The position numbers and the translations under genes are program-made. Below are positions 1 through 9,781 of a stretch of 64,000 nt of DNA, in pieces. The stretch lies in the NCBI RefSeq assembly GCF_018918155.1, contig NZ_JAHLPY010000003.1, forward strand, positions 124,001-188,000, read 5' to 3'. The notes under the pieces are model-generated. The model had not been told where the DNA came from. It was given only the letters and a program-made list of their open reading frames with translations, and searched no databases. Each line of letters begins with the position of its first letter. Position 1 is the stretch's first letter. Source of the stretch: Anaerostipes sp. MSJ-23 (lineage in GTDB: Bacteria > Bacillota > Clostridia > Lachnospirales > Lachnospiraceae).

Positions 1-1145
1 GGGCAGAAACATTGGAAATGGCAATCGGAAATCCACTGTATCATTGGAGCCATTTAGAACTGCAGAGATATTTTGGATATCATGGAGTGTTAAATGGAGA
101 TACAGCAGAGGAAGTATGGAATCTATGCAATGAAAAATTAAAAGAAGACAGCATGTCTGTAAGAAACTTGATTCGTCAGTCTAATGTAAAACTGATCTGT
201 ACAACAGATGATCCAGTGGATGACTTAAAATGGCATGAAGTGTTAGCAGCAGATGATACATTCGAAGTACAGGTATTACCAGCATGGAGACCTGACAAGG
301 CAATGAACCTTGAAAAACCAGAATATGCAGATTATATCGCACAGCTTTCTAAAGTAAGCGGTGTAGAGATCAAGACATTTGAAGACTTAAAAGAAGCATT
401 AAATATCCGTCTTGATTACTTTGCAGACCACGGATGCAGTGTTTCAGACCATGCGTTAGAATATGTGATGTATGCACCTGCAATAGCAGAAGAGATCGAA
501 GCGATCTTTGCAAAACGTTTAAATAAAGAAGACATTACAAAAGAAGAAGAATTAAAATTCAAGACAGCATTTATGCAGTTTGTAGCAAAACAGTATCATA
601 AGAGAGACTGGGTTATGCAGATTCATTACGGATGCAGAAGAGATAATAACACACCATATTACAAACGCCTTGGACCAGATACAGGATATGACTGCATTGA
701 CAATTATGCGCCAAGTGCACAGACAGCAGCATTTTTAGATTCTATCAATGCGACAGAAGAATTACCAAAAACGATTCTTTATTCTTTAAATCCAAATGAT
801 AATGAAGCAATTGGTACCATTCTTGGATGCTTCCAAGACTCATCTGTAGCAGGAAAAATTCAGCAGGGAAGTGCATGGTGGTTTAATGATCATAAGACAG
901 GAATGATCGCTCAGATGACATCTCTTGCGAATCTTGGATTATTAGGAAACTTTATTGGAATGTTAACAGATTCTAGAAGTTTCTTGTCTTACACAAGACA
1001 TGAATATTTCCGTCGTATTTTATGTAATCTGATTGGTGGATGGGTTGAAAACGGAGAATATCCTGACGATAGAAAAGCATTAAAGAAGATTATTGAAGGA
1101 ATTTCTTATAATAATGCGGTAAAATATTTTAGATTTGATGTATAA
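1..1145 (+). CDS. uxaC: Glucuronate isomerase, 3' part (5' end outside window)
   Basis: UxaC interconverts D-glucuronate/D-fructuronate and galacturonate/tagaturonate in cytoplasmic hexuronate breakdown. The frame is open from base 3, so the gene enters from the left. About 380 residues are visible of a family length near 465, so roughly the first 85 are missing. The conserved NPLYHW-HLEL stretch lies at the very start of the visible part, followed by the LICTTDDP and VLPAWRPDKA motifs and, near the end, the TDSRSF--Y-RHEYFRRILC motif typical of the family. The TTG at base 12 is internal, not a start. A HIT gene follows after 17 bp. Identification is firm; the neighbours upstream are unknown. 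Confidence 0.93.
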   Translation, partial: AETLEMAIGNPLYHWSHLELQRYFGYHGVLNGDTAEEVWNLCNEKLKEDSMSVRNLIRQSNVKLICTTDDPVDDLKWHEVLAADDTFEVQVLPAWRPDKAMNLEKPEYADYIAQLSKVSGVEIKTFEDLKEALNIRLDYFADHGCSVSDHALEYVMYAPAIAEEIEAIFAKRLNKEDITKEEELKFKTAFMQFVAKQYHKRDWVMQIHYGCRRDNNTPYYKRLGPDTGYDCIDNYAPSAQTAAFLDSINATEELPKTILYSLNPNDNEAIGTILGCFQDSSVAGKIQQGSAWWFNDHKTGMIAQMTSLANLGLLGNFIGMLTDSRSFLSYTRHEYFRRILCNLIGGWVENGEYPDDRKALKKIIEGISYNNAVKYFRFDV

Positions 1146-1162
1146 GAAAAGGAAAAAATAAA

Positions 1163-1591
1163 ATGAAAGATGAAAATTGCGCATATTGCGTAGAGGGTCA
1201 GCTTGTAAATATTTTTGGAATTAAAATTGGAGAATTAGAAAGTTCTAAAGTTTATTTGTTTCGTGAGCAAAGTCATCCGGGAAGGGTCATTGTGGCACAT
1301 AAAAAACATGTTAGTGAGATTGTAGATCTTACGAAAGAAGAACGTGCATTATATATGGAAGATATTGCGAAAGTTGCAAAGGCAATGCATAAATTATTTC
1401 ATCCCGATAAAGTAAATTATGGGGCTTATGGGGATACTGGTTCCCATCTTCACTTTCATATTGTTCCAAAATATAAGGACGGATATGAATGGGGAGGCGT
1501 TTTTGCCATGAATCCGGAAGATATTACTTTGAAAGATGATGCTTATGATAAAATGATACAAATGTATCAAAAAGAGTTATCCATTCATTAA
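1163..1591 (+). CDS. HIT family nucleotide hydrolase
   Basis: This 142-residue protein belongs to the histidine triad superfamily of nucleotidyl hydrolases and transferases. The active-site triad is seen as HLHFHIVPK near residue 95, preceded by the usual NYGAYGDTGSHLHF context. N-terminal Cys residues (NCAYC, residues 5-9) resemble the metal site seen in some HIT proteins. The start at 1163 follows an A/G-rich stretch. It lies 17 bp after uxaC and may be cotranscribed with it, although a link to hexuronates is not expected. Family assignment is good; the substrate cannot be told. Confidence 0.88.
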   Translation: MKDENCAYCVEGQLVNIFGIKIGELESSKVYLFREQSHPGRVIVAHKKHVSEIVDLTKEERALYMEDIAKVAKAMHKLFHPDKVNYGAYGDTGSHLHFHIVPKYKDGYEWGGVFAMNPEDITLKDDAYDKMIQMYQKELSIH

Positions 1592-1681
1592 AATAAAAAA
1601 AATGATACCTGTATTTGTTTTCACGTTACTGTTTTGTATGTTATACTTAAAAAGATTATAAAATGAAATGAGGGAACGGCT

Positions 1682-2686
1682 ATAAATATTTATGATATTG
1701 CCAAACTGTCAGGAGTCTCGATTGCCACAGTATCACGTGTAATGAATGGAAGCCCTAAAGTAAGTGAAAAGACAAAACAGAAAGTTCTTGCAGTTATGGA
1801 AGAAAAAAGTTATACACCAAATATATTTGCAAGGGGGTTGGGACTTGATTCGATGAAGACAGTCGGAATTATGTGCCCGGATATTGCAGATGATTATATG
1901 GCAAAAGCGGTATCTTACTTAGAAAAACGTTTGCATAAATATGGATACGGATGTATTCTTGGCTGTAGTGGTTTTTCGCAAGAAGAAAGAGAAAATTATA
2001 CAAAATTAATGTTGTCAAAAAGAATTGATACATTAGTAATGGTTGGATCTATTTATTCTGGAAGTGGAGATAATCCTGATGAAATTGCGTATATTAAAAA
2101 TGCAGCCCAAAAGACACCTGTATTTTTAATTAATGGTCATTTAGAAGGTGAGAACATTTACTGTGCTTATGCAGATGATTTTCATGCTATGTATGAACTA
2201 ACAACTTCAATGATTCGAAGAGGAAAGAAAAGAATTTTGTTCATGTATAATTCAGAGTCATTTAGTGCACGGCAAAAGATGGCAGGATATGAAGCAGCTT
2301 TGATTGATTCTGGATACCCTGTACTTGGTGAATTGAAATTTCGTACAAAAAATGAAATCCGTTATACAAGGGATATGTTATTACAGTATAAGAATCTTCA
2401 ATTTGATGCTGTTATAGCTGTAGAGGATGAGATGGCTATTGGTGCGTTAAAGTATGCAAGAGTTAAGGGGATTTCTGTTCCGGAAGAATTATCAGTAGCG
2501 GGATATAATGATTCTAGTCTTGCAAAATGTTGTGAGCCGGAATTGACATCGGTAGATAGTAAATTATCGATTCTTTGTAATGTTACAGTAGATCATATGC
2601 TGGCTATGCTCGAGAAAAAAGAAGATATAGAACAATCAATAAAAGTCTCTTGTGAAATTAAAAAGAGATGTACTACGGATTTTTAA
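1682..2686 (+). CDS. LacI family transcriptional regulator with non-standard start
   Basis: A LacI/GalR repressor with an N-terminal helix-turn-helix followed by a periplasmic-binding-like sugar domain. The HTH reads NIYDIAKLSGVSIATVSRVM, and this frame is open from base 1667. No ATG, GTG or TTG exists before the internal ATG at 1742, which would cut away most of the HTH. The codon where the family Met is expected (just before NIYDIA) is ATA at 1682, about 7 bases after a GAGGGA ribosome-site-like sequence. Either AUA is used as a rare start or a start-codon mutation has silenced the gene. The effector domain ends with the usual PELTSVDSK region. Its target is unknown. Confidence 0.75.
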   Translation: MNIYDIAKLSGVSIATVSRVMNGSPKVSEKTKQKVLAVMEEKSYTPNIFARGLGLDSMKTVGIMCPDIADDYMAKAVSYLEKRLHKYGYGCILGCSGFSQEERENYTKLMLSKRIDTLVMVGSIYSGSGDNPDEIAYIKNAAQKTPVFLINGHLEGENIYCAYADDFHAMYELTTSMIRRGKKRILFMYNSESFSARQKMAGYEAALIDSGYPVLGELKFRTKNEIRYTRDMLLQYKNLQFDAVIAVEDEMAIGALKYARVKGISVPEELSVAGYNDSSLAKCCEPELTSVDSKLSILCNVTVDHMLAMLEKKEDIEQSIKVSCEIKKRCTTDF

Positions 2687-2690
2687 TGAG

Positions 2691-2733
2691 AAAAAGGTTG
2701 CAGAAAAGTGAAATTTCCTGCGACCTTTTTTTC
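2691..2733 (+). terminator. Intrinsic terminator after lacI-like gene
   Basis: An AAAGGTTGCAG arm pairs with CTGCGACCTTT around a short loop and is followed by a T run. It separates the LacI gene from deoB. Confidence 0.8.
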
Positions 2734-2809
2734 TACGTAGCAAACTTCTTTTCAAAACTTTTGTGTGGTACAATAAAGATAAATAAAAGCTCAAAAGGAG
2801 GTCCTTATT

Positions 2810-3997
2810 ATGAAAAAATATCAAAGAGTGTTTATGATTGTATTGGATTCTCTTGGAATCGGAAGTATGGAAGATGCAGCAGATTTTGGAGATATGGGAG
2901 CAGATACGCTTGGACATATTGCAGAGCATGCCAGACATTTGAATATTCCAAATTTAAGGAAACTTGGTATTGCCAATATTCGTCCGCTTGCAGGAATAGA
3001 GCCATATGAGGATCCAATTGGGAAATTTACGAAATTAAGAGAAGCAAGTCTTGGAAAAGATACAATGACAGGACATTGGGAGATGATGGGGCTTCGAATT
3101 ACGAAACCATTTCGAACATTTACAGAAACAGGTTTTCCAAAAGAACTAATTGAAGAATTAGAAAAAAGAACGGGAAGGAAAATTATTGGAAATCGAAGCG
3201 AGAGTGGAACGGTGATTCTTGATGAACTTGGAGAAGAAGAAATCAAGGAAGGTCATTTAATTGTTTATACATCTGCGGATTCGGTTTTACAGATTTGTGG
3301 AAATGAAGAAACAATGGGACTTGATACCTTGTATCACTATTGTGAGATTGCAAGAGAGCTTACAATGAAAGATGAGTGGAAAGTTGGAAGAGTCATTGCA
3401 AGACCCTACATCGGAAAGAAAAAAGGAGAATTTATTCGGACGGCCAATCGACATGATTATGCGTTAAAGCCATTTGGAAAAACGGCATTGGATGCATTGA
3501 AAGAACATGGATATGATGTAATTTCTGTTGGTAAAATTAAAGATATTTTTGATGGACAGGGAATTACGGAAGCTTATAAATCCAAATCATCTGTTCATGG
3601 AATGGAACAGACGATCGAACTTACAAAAAAGAATTTTCATGGACTTTGTTTTGTAAATTTGGTAGACTTTGATGCTTTATGGGGACATCGAAGAAATGTG
3701 CAGGGATATGCACAAGAATTGGAGCATTTTGATGAAAAACTTGGAGAGCTGATGCCTCTCTTAAAGAAGGATGATCTTTTGATTTTGACGGCGGATCATG
3801 GAAATGATCCAACATGGACTGGAACTGATCATACAAGGGAAAAGGTACCATTTCTTGCATGGTCACCGTCAATGCAGCATGGCGGCAGATTAGAGGAACA
3901 AGATTGTTTTGCTGTTTCCGGAGCAACGATTGCACAAAATTTTGGAGTATCTATGCCAGATGGATGTATTGGAACTTCTCTTTTAAATCAGCTGTAG
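2810..3997 (+). CDS. deoB: Phosphopentomutase
   Basis: DeoB interconverts ribose 1-phosphate or deoxyribose 1-phosphate and the 5-phosphates, linking nucleoside salvage to the pentose phosphate pathway. The 395 residues match the family length. The N-terminus [10 protein letters not shown] supplies a metal-binding Asp, and the [10 protein letters not shown] block contains the phospho-acceptor threonine. The [22 protein letters not shown] block near residue 325 supplies the C-terminal metal ligands. A strong AAAGGAGGTCC ribosome site precedes the start. It stands alone between terminators rather than in a larger deo operon. An rpiB domain and a ribokinase-like gene lie elsewhere in the window, but not adjacent. 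Confidence 0.97.
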   Translation: MKKYQRVFMIVLDSLGIGSMEDAADFGDMGADTLGHIAEHARHLNIPNLRKLGIANIRPLAGIEPYEDPIGKFTKLREASLGKDTMTGHWEMMGLRITKPFRTFTETGFPKELIEELEKRTGRKIIGNRSESGTVILDELGEEEIKEGHLIVYTSADSVLQICGNEETMGLDTLYHYCEIARELTMKDEWKVGRVIARPYIGKKKGEFIRTANRHDYALKPFGKTALDALKEHGYDVISVGKIKDIFDGQGITEAYKSKSSVHGMEQTIELTKKNFHGLCFVNLVDFDALWGHRRNVQGYAQELEHFDEKLGELMPLLKKDDLLILTADHGNDPTWTGTDHTREKVPFLAWSPSMQHGGRLEEQDCFAVSGATIAQNFGVSMPDGCIGTSLLNQL

Positions 3998-4029
3998 TCA
4001 GATGAATAGGAAAAAAATGACAATAAGGC

Positions 4030-4058
4030 TTGTATTCTCGTTTTAAAAGGTATACAAT
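4030..4058 (+). promoter_or_regulatory. Sigma-A type promoter for the DUF815 gene
   Basis: TTGTAT (4030-4035), a 17-base spacer and TACAAT (4053-4058) lie 67 bases before the start codon of the next gene. This is a pattern match only. Confidence 0.55.
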
Positions 4059-4124
4059 CCTATCTAAGACGACTTTGTTGAGAAAAAAGCCGAAAATTTT
4101 AGAAGGAAGTTTGAGGAAGGCAAT

Positions 4125-5432
4125 ATGTACAAAATAGTTTCAAAATTATTAATATATGGAGATATGGATGAAGATTCGATCTTAATGCAATTAAGTGATA
4201 TTTTCCGTTGCCTGGATGAGGGAACACAGAGCAAAGAAATATTAACAACAAGAATTTTTAAACAGGTGAAAAGAATTCTTGAAACGGCAACGGATTATGC
4301 GTTTGATAAAAATTTATGGCATAATTATTTGACATTTTTGTTGATTACAAATGAAAATCCATTCAGTATTACATGCGAGAAAATTGGAGCAAGCGAAGGA
4401 AGTGTTAATTATTTTGCCAAAAATGATTTTCATGCATTTAAAGAATTATTTGATTTTGATTTTTCTAAAGTGGAAGAATTACTCGAAATTGATTGCTTCA
4501 GCCGTATTTCTAATTATAAATCCATTGGAAAACCAGAACTTATGTATAACAAAAATGTAAGTGAAAAAGTTCGCGCATTAAGCGAACGTTTAGAAACAGC
4601 AAAAGATGAAAATGAATTTTTTGATATGGTAACAGACTTCTACAAGGCTTACGGTGTTGGAATGTTTGGATTAAATAAAGCGTTCCGTATTGAAGAATGT
4701 GGAGATAATGATATTCGCTTCCGTGCGATTAATAATATGGATAAAGTATTGCTTTCTGATTTGGTTGGATATGAAATCCAGAAGAAGAAACTGGTAGATA
4801 ATACGGAAGCATTTGTACAAGGAAGAAAAGCAAATAATGTTCTTTTATTTGGTGATAGCGGTACTGGAAAATCAACAAGTATTAAAGCAATTGTGAATGA
4901 ATATTATGATCAGGGATTACGTATGATCGAAATTTATAAACATCAGTTTAAAGATCTATCGAATGTGATTGCAAAAATCAAAAATAGGAACTATCGTTTC
5001 ATTATTTATATGGATGACCTTTCTTTTGAAGAATTTGAGATCGAATATAAATTCCTGAAAGCAGTTATCGAAGGTGGTGTGGAAACAAAGCCAGAAAATA
5101 TTTTAATTTATGCCACATCAAATCGTCGTCATTTGATTAAGGAAACATGGAATGATCGTAATGATGTAGAAAATAGCAATGGTATGCATAGATCAGATAC
5201 AATGGAAGAAAAATTGTCTCTGGTTAATCGTTTTGGTGTTACAATTAATTATTCTAAGCCGAGCCAGAAGGAATATTTCCATATCGTTACAGAACTTGCG
5301 CATAAAGCTGGCATCACATTGAGTGATGAAGATTTATGTAAAGAAGCAAATAAGTGGGAATTAAGTCATGGCGGAATTTCAGGAAGAACCGCTCAGCAAT
5401 TTATCAATCATATGCTTGGTATTCAGGCATAA
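4125..5432 (+). CDS. DUF815 family AAA-type ATPase
   Basis: A 435-residue protein of the DUF815 family, which are predicted AAA-like ATPases of unknown role. The Walker A motif GDSGTGKS lies near residue 243 and a Walker B-like IIYMDDLSF near 290. An Arg- and Asn-rich sensor region ([11 protein letters not shown]) follows. The N-terminal 200 residues are helical and have no motif I know. The C-terminus ends [14 protein letters not shown], as is common in the family. It is monocistronic, with its own promoter upstream and a GC-rich terminator downstream. The function is not established. Confidence 0.85.
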   Translation: MYKIVSKLLIYGDMDEDSILMQLSDIFRCLDEGTQSKEILTTRIFKQVKRILETATDYAFDKNLWHNYLTFLLITNENPFSITCEKIGASEGSVNYFAKNDFHAFKELFDFDFSKVEELLEIDCFSRISNYKSIGKPELMYNKNVSEKVRALSERLETAKDENEFFDMVTDFYKAYGVGMFGLNKAFRIEECGDNDIRFRAINNMDKVLLSDLVGYEIQKKKLVDNTEAFVQGRKANNVLLFGDSGTGKSTSIKAIVNEYYDQGLRMIEIYKHQFKDLSNVIAKIKNRNYRFIIYMDDLSFEEFEIEYKFLKAVIEGGVETKPENILIYATSNRRHLIKETWNDRNDVENSNGMHRSDTMEEKLSLVNRFGVTINYSKPSQKEYFHIVTELAHKAGITLSDEDLCKEANKWELSHGGISGRTAQQFINHMLGIQA

Positions 5433-5441
5433 TTTAATCGC

Positions 5442-5470
5442 GGGGGCCCTTTGGGGCCTCTTTTTCTTTT
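5442..5470 (+). terminator. Terminator after DUF815 gene
   Basis: A short GC hairpin (GGCCC/GGGCC) is followed by a T-rich run just after the stop codon. Confidence 0.7.
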
Positions 5471-5493
5471 TTAGAAGAAAGGTGGGTGGTTCA

Positions 5494-7584
5494 ATGAGAA
5501 TAAAACAAAAGGAACAATTAATTCCAGTGGATGAATATAAAGGGTTTCGGATACGTCCGGGATTTTTTTTACAGAATGGAGCAGTAGCAATCCCAGGCGG
5601 TGTTAGTTTTACTGTGCATACACAGGATGGGACAGGTTGTGAATTAGTCTTATTTAAACGAAAAGCAAAAAAACCATATGCAATCATTCCATTTCCAAAG
5701 GATTATTGCATTGGTCATGTGTATTCAATGATTGTTTTTGATTTGGATATTACGGAGTTTGAATATGCGTATCGTGTAGATGGCCCTTACGATCCACAGA
5801 AGGGACTATTATTTGATAAAAATAGATTGCTTTTAGATCCGTATGCGAAAGCTGTTACTGGACAAAGTCAATGGGGTGTTCATCCGGATTATGGATTTGC
5901 CTATCGAGCAAGAGTCGTGGCACAAGATTTTGACTGGGGAAATTCTAGTCACGAGGAAATTCCAATGGAAGAATTGGTGATTTATGAGCTTCATACAAGA
6001 GGATTTACAAAAGATGATTCTTCGAAGGTAAAATATCCGGGAACCTTTGAAGGAATAAAGGAAAAAATTCCTTATTTAAAAGATCTTGGAGTAAATGCGC
6101 TAGAGCTGATGCCAATTTTTGAATTTGATGAGACAAGAGAGAATCGTACGGTCAACGGGAAAAAATTATTGGATTACTGGGGATATAATCCAGTTAGTTT
6201 TTTTGCACCAAATACGAGTTATGCTTCTGGCAAGGAGTTTAATCACGAAGGAGATGAGCTAAAATCTTTGATTAAAAAGCTTCATGAAGAAGGAATGGAA
6301 ATTATTCTAGATGTAGTTTTTAATCATACAGCAGAAGGAAATGCAAATGGTCCGTGTATTTCTTTGAAAGGTTTTGATAATAAGGTTTATTATATGTTGA
6401 CGGCGGATGGACAATATTATAATTTCAGTGGATGTGGAAATACGTTAAATTGTAATCATCCAGTTGTGCAAAATATGATCCTTGATTGTCTTCGTTATTG
6501 GGTTATTGAGTATCGTGTAGACGGCTTTCGATTTGATTTAGCATCGATTCTTGGTAGAAGTGAAGATGGAACCCCATTAAGTAAACCGCCAATTTTAGAA
6601 CGTCTTGCATTTGATCCGATTCTTGGAAATGTAAAATTAATTGCAGAGGCATGGGATGCTGGAGGTCTTTATCAAGTTGGAAGTTTCCCGTCATGGAACC
6701 GCTGGTCGGAATGGAATGGAAAATATCGTGATGATATGCGTTGTTTTTTAAAAGGAGATGGCGGAATGATATCGGCGGTTATGGAACGTGTAACAGGTTC
6801 TATGGATCTTTATAATCCTTCCATCAGAGGGGATGATGCTTCTGTAAATTTTATTACATGTCATGATGGATTTACTTTGTGGGATCTTTATTCTTATAGT
6901 CAGAAACATAATGAAGAGAATGGATGGAATAATACGGATGGAGATAACAATAATAATAGTTGGAACTGTGGTCAGGAAGGCGAAACATCAGATGAAGGTA
7001 TTTTGAGACTTCGAAAGAAACTTGTGAAAAATGCAGCCGCTTTGCTTCTTGTTAGCAAAGGAGTTCCGATGCTTTTATCGGGTGATGAATTTTGTAATAC
7101 ACAATATGGAAATAATAATGCTTATTGTCAGGATAACAAAATTTCGTGGTTGGATTGGAATCGAAAAGAACAGTTTCAGGATGTCTTTGAACATTTTCGG
7201 AAGATGATTCACTTTCGAAAAGAACATCATGTTGTAAAAGGGCATGGGAAACCTTCATTTTGTGGATTACCATCCATTAGTTTTCATGGAGTGTGCCCAT
7301 GGGAACCAGACCAGAGCTGGGAGTCAAGAGTTCTCGGTATCTTGTTTGCTGGCAGAAATCAGAAGGATACAGAAGATGAGATTGTTTATATTGGAATGAA
7401 TATGTATTGGGAGTCTCATCATGTAGAATTACCACTTATGCCGGAAGGATATCATTGGGAAATTGCGGTAAATACAGCATGGAATCAGAATGTTTGTGTA
7501 TATGATAACAATCATATCTGGATGGAAGAGAGAAGCGTTGTTATTTTAGAAGCAAAAAAAGATGATCAGAGACCTTGCGCATGA
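5494..7584 (+). CDS. glgX: Glycogen debranching enzyme (GlgX/isoamylase type)
   Basis: A GH13 enzyme expected to hydrolyse alpha-1,6 branches of glycogen or limit dextrin in the cytoplasm. From the ATG at 5494, which has a purine-rich site upstream, it is 696 residues. An N-terminal CBM48-like domain (about 20-160) is followed by the TIM-barrel catalytic domain. Visible GH13 motifs are DVVFNHT, GFRFDLA (nucleophile Asp near 348), AEAWDAGG (acid Glu near 384) and FITCHDG (near 456). MLLSGDEF and the NAYCQDN--SWLDW block are typical of GlgX/isoamylase. No signal peptide is seen, so it is intracellular. No other glycogen genes are adjacent. Confidence 0.9.
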   Translation: MRIKQKEQLIPVDEYKGFRIRPGFFLQNGAVAIPGGVSFTVHTQDGTGCELVLFKRKAKKPYAIIPFPKDYCIGHVYSMIVFDLDITEFEYAYRVDGPYDPQKGLLFDKNRLLLDPYAKAVTGQSQWGVHPDYGFAYRARVVAQDFDWGNSSHEEIPMEELVIYELHTRGFTKDDSSKVKYPGTFEGIKEKIPYLKDLGVNALELMPIFEFDETRENRTVNGKKLLDYWGYNPVSFFAPNTSYASGKEFNHEGDELKSLIKKLHEEGMEIILDVVFNHTAEGNANGPCISLKGFDNKVYYMLTADGQYYNFSGCGNTLNCNHPVVQNMILDCLRYWVIEYRVDGFRFDLASILGRSEDGTPLSKPPILERLAFDPILGNVKLIAEAWDAGGLYQVGSFPSWNRWSEWNGKYRDDMRCFLKGDGGMISAVMERVTGSMDLYNPSIRGDDASVNFITCHDGFTLWDLYSYSQKHNEENGWNNTDGDNNNNSWNCGQEGETSDEGILRLRKKLVKNAAALLLVSKGVPMLLSGDEFCNTQYGNNNAYCQDNKISWLDWNRKEQFQDVFEHFRKMIHFRKEHHVVKGHGKPSFCGLPSISFHGVCPWEPDQSWESRVLGILFAGRNQKDTEDEIVYIGMNMYWESHHVELPLMPEGYHWEIAVNTAWNQNVCVYDNNHIWMEERSVVILEAKKDDQRPCA

Positions 7585-7668
7585 AATTATGTTTAGGCTA
7601 TAATAAATAAGGAAGAGAAATCTTTAAGTATTATTACAGATTAAGAACAGAAAGAGAGAAAGTACGAT

Positions 7669-8529
7669 ATGTGGGCAGCAGATCAGTGGAAAGATTATGA
7701 AGTGTTGGATACTTCCGGTGGGGAGAAACTGGAACGTTGGGGAGATTATATTCTGGTTCGTCCGGATCCGCAGGTCCTATGGAATACACCAAAGAAATTA
7801 AAACAGTGGAAACATCCAAATGGTCATTATCATAGAAGCAGTAAAGGTGGAGGTCAGTGGGAATTTTTTGATCTTCCAAAGAAGTGGGATATTTCTTATA
7901 AAAATCTCAAATTTCATCTTCAGCCATTTAGCTTTAAACATACAGGTTTGTTCCCGGAACAGGCTGTAAACTGGGATTGGTTTTCTGAAAAGATTAAAAA
8001 TGCAGGCCGTCCGGTAAAAGTATTAAATCTGTTTGCGTATACAGGAGGGGCAACACTCGCTGCAGCTGCAGCCGGAGCAAGTGTGACACATGTGGATGCA
8101 TCCAAAGGAATGGTAAACTGGGCAAAAGAAAATGCACAGCTGTCAGGGTTAAGAGAGAAGCCAATTCGTTGGTTGATAGATGATTGTGTGAAATTTGTAG
8201 AAAGAGAAATTAGACGTGGAAATCATTATGATGGAATTATCATGGATCCTCCGTCTTATGGAAGAGGGCCAAAAGGGGAAATCTGGAAGATTGAAGAAAA
8301 GATTTATCCTTTTATCCAGCTTTGTACAAAGATTTTATCGGATGATCCGATTTTTTTCCTAATCAATTCTTATACGACAGGTTTACAACCAGCTGTTTTA
8401 AGCTACATGCTGGAGACAGAGGTAAAATCTAGATTTGGAGGAAGAGTCCTTTCAGATGAAATAGGGCTCCCTGTTAGCAAAAATGGACTTATCTTACCAT
8501 GTGGAGCTTCTGGTAGATGGGAAAAATAA
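7669..8529 (+). CDS. Class I SAM-dependent methyltransferase (RlmI/RlmK-like)
   Basis: A 286-residue protein resembling the C-terminal catalytic part of the RlmI/RlmK 23S rRNA methyltransferases. The SAM-binding motif NLFAYTGGATLAAAAAGA lies near residue 120 and is followed by HVDASKGMVNWAKENA. The catalytic MDPPSYGRGPKGE block near residue 195 is typical of this subgroup. The N-terminus is shorter than full RlmI and I see no clear PUA domain. It probably methylates rRNA or another RNA, but the target base cannot be assigned. Confidence 0.82.
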   Translation: MWAADQWKDYEVLDTSGGEKLERWGDYILVRPDPQVLWNTPKKLKQWKHPNGHYHRSSKGGGQWEFFDLPKKWDISYKNLKFHLQPFSFKHTGLFPEQAVNWDWFSEKIKNAGRPVKVLNLFAYTGGATLAAAAAGASVTHVDASKGMVNWAKENAQLSGLREKPIRWLIDDCVKFVEREIRRGNHYDGIIMDPPSYGRGPKGEIWKIEEKIYPFIQLCTKILSDDPIFFLINSYTTGLQPAVLSYMLETEVKSRFGGRVLSDEIGLPVSKNGLILPCGASGRWEK

Positions 8530-8578
8530 GGGAATTTCTTAAGTTTTGCTGAATTTTCAGGGAATCTGTAAAAAATGA

Positions 8579-8606
8579 TTGAATTTTTTGACCAAATGTA
8601 TATAAT
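8579..8606 (+). promoter_or_regulatory. Putative mreB promoter
   Basis: TTGAAT, a 16-base spacer and a perfect TATAAT at 8601-8606 lie about 97 bases upstream of mreB. Confidence 0.5.
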
Positions 8607-8702
8607 AAGAGAAGTATGTATACGAATAATTCAACATTAACATAATAACATAGAGAACTAACAAATATATTAAGAATAATTTGAAAGGGGAATTTATTTA
8701 CC

Positions 8703-9707
8703 ATGGCAGCAGGAACAGATATTGGAATCGATTTAGGAACCGCCAACGTCTTAGTGTACGTTAAAGGTAAAGGCGTTGTTTTAAAAGAGCCTTCCGTAGT
8801 GGCTTTTGATAGAAATACAAATAAAATTAAGGCAATTGGAGAAGAAGCACGTTTGATGCTTGGAAGAACACCAGGAAATATTGTGGCAGTACGCCCATTA
8901 CGTCAGGGTGTTATTTCTGATTATACAGTAACGGAAAAAATGTTAAGCTATTTTATCAATCGTACGGTTGGTAAATCTTTATTTGGAAGAAAACCAAAAA
9001 TTAGCGTTTGTGTACCAAGTGGTGCAACAGAGGTTGAAAAGAAAGCAGTAGAAGATGCTACTTATCAGGCAGGAGCAAGAGAAGTCTTTATTATTGAGGA
9101 ACCAGTAGCAGCAGCGATTGGTGCAGGAATTGATATTTCTAAACCTTGTGGAAATATGATCGTTGATATCGGAGGAGGTACTGCTGATATCGCAGTTATC
9201 TCACTGGGAGGTGTCGTAGTAAGCACTTCAATTAAAGTAGCAGGTGATGATTTTGATGAAGCAATTGTACGTTTTATGCGTAAAACACATAATCTTCTGA
9301 TTGGAGATCGTACAGCAGAAGAAATTAAGATTAACGTTGGTACTGTTTACAAACGTCCAGAAAACCTGACAATGGATGTTCGTGGACGTAACTTAGTAAC
9401 AGGACTTCCAAAGACAGTAACCGTTACATCCGAGGAAACACAGGAAGCTTTAAGAGAACCTGCTTACCAGATCGTTGATGCAGTTCATAATGTTCTGGAG
9501 AGAACTCCACCAGAATTAGCAGCAGATATTTCTGACCGTGGAATCGTCTTAACAGGAGGAGGAGCTTTGATTCAAGGACTGGAAGAATTGATCGAAGAAA
9601 AGACAGGAATTAATACAATGACAGCAGAAGATCCACTGACAGCGGTAGCCATTGGTACAGGAAAATATGTTGAATTCCTTGCAGAAGACGATAAAAAGAA
9701 AAAATAA
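8703..9707 (+). CDS. mreB: Rod-shape determining actin homologue MreB/Mbl
   Basis: A bacterial actin that polymerises under the membrane and guides cell-wall elongation. Its 334 residues match the family. The phosphate-1 loop DIGIDLGTANVLVYVKGKG sits at the start. The phosphate-2 and connect motifs VDIGGGTADIAVISLGG lie near 155, and the adenosine motif VLTGGGALIQGLEEL near 280. No mreC or mreD follows, so this is a solitary copy resembling Mbl or MreBH rather than the mreBCD operon gene. A ribosome site AAAGGGG lies upstream. Confidence 0.93.
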   Translation: MAAGTDIGIDLGTANVLVYVKGKGVVLKEPSVVAFDRNTNKIKAIGEEARLMLGRTPGNIVAVRPLRQGVISDYTVTEKMLSYFINRTVGKSLFGRKPKISVCVPSGATEVEKKAVEDATYQAGAREVFIIEEPVAAAIGAGIDISKPCGNMIVDIGGGTADIAVISLGGVVVSTSIKVAGDDFDEAIVRFMRKTHNLLIGDRTAEEIKINVGTVYKRPENLTMDVRGRNLVTGLPKTVTVTSEETQEALREPAYQIVDAVHNVLERTPPELAADISDRGIVLTGGGALIQGLEELIEEKTGINTMTAEDPLTAVAIGTGKYVEFLAEDDKKKK

Positions 9708-9721
9708 GATAAAAAATACGG

Positions 9722-9750
9722 GGCCAGGATATAAATCCTGGTCTTTTTTA
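9722..9750 (+). terminator. Terminator after mreB
   Basis: A CCAGGAT/ATCCTGG stem followed by TCTTTTTT. Confidence 0.75.
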
Positions 9751-9781
9751 TACGATAAAAAACTTGAGGGAAGGTGAATGG

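Noticed and set aside
9722-9750. CRISPR or repeat array
   Set aside because: No regularly spaced direct repeats occur in the window except the three 20-bp operator units at 55606.
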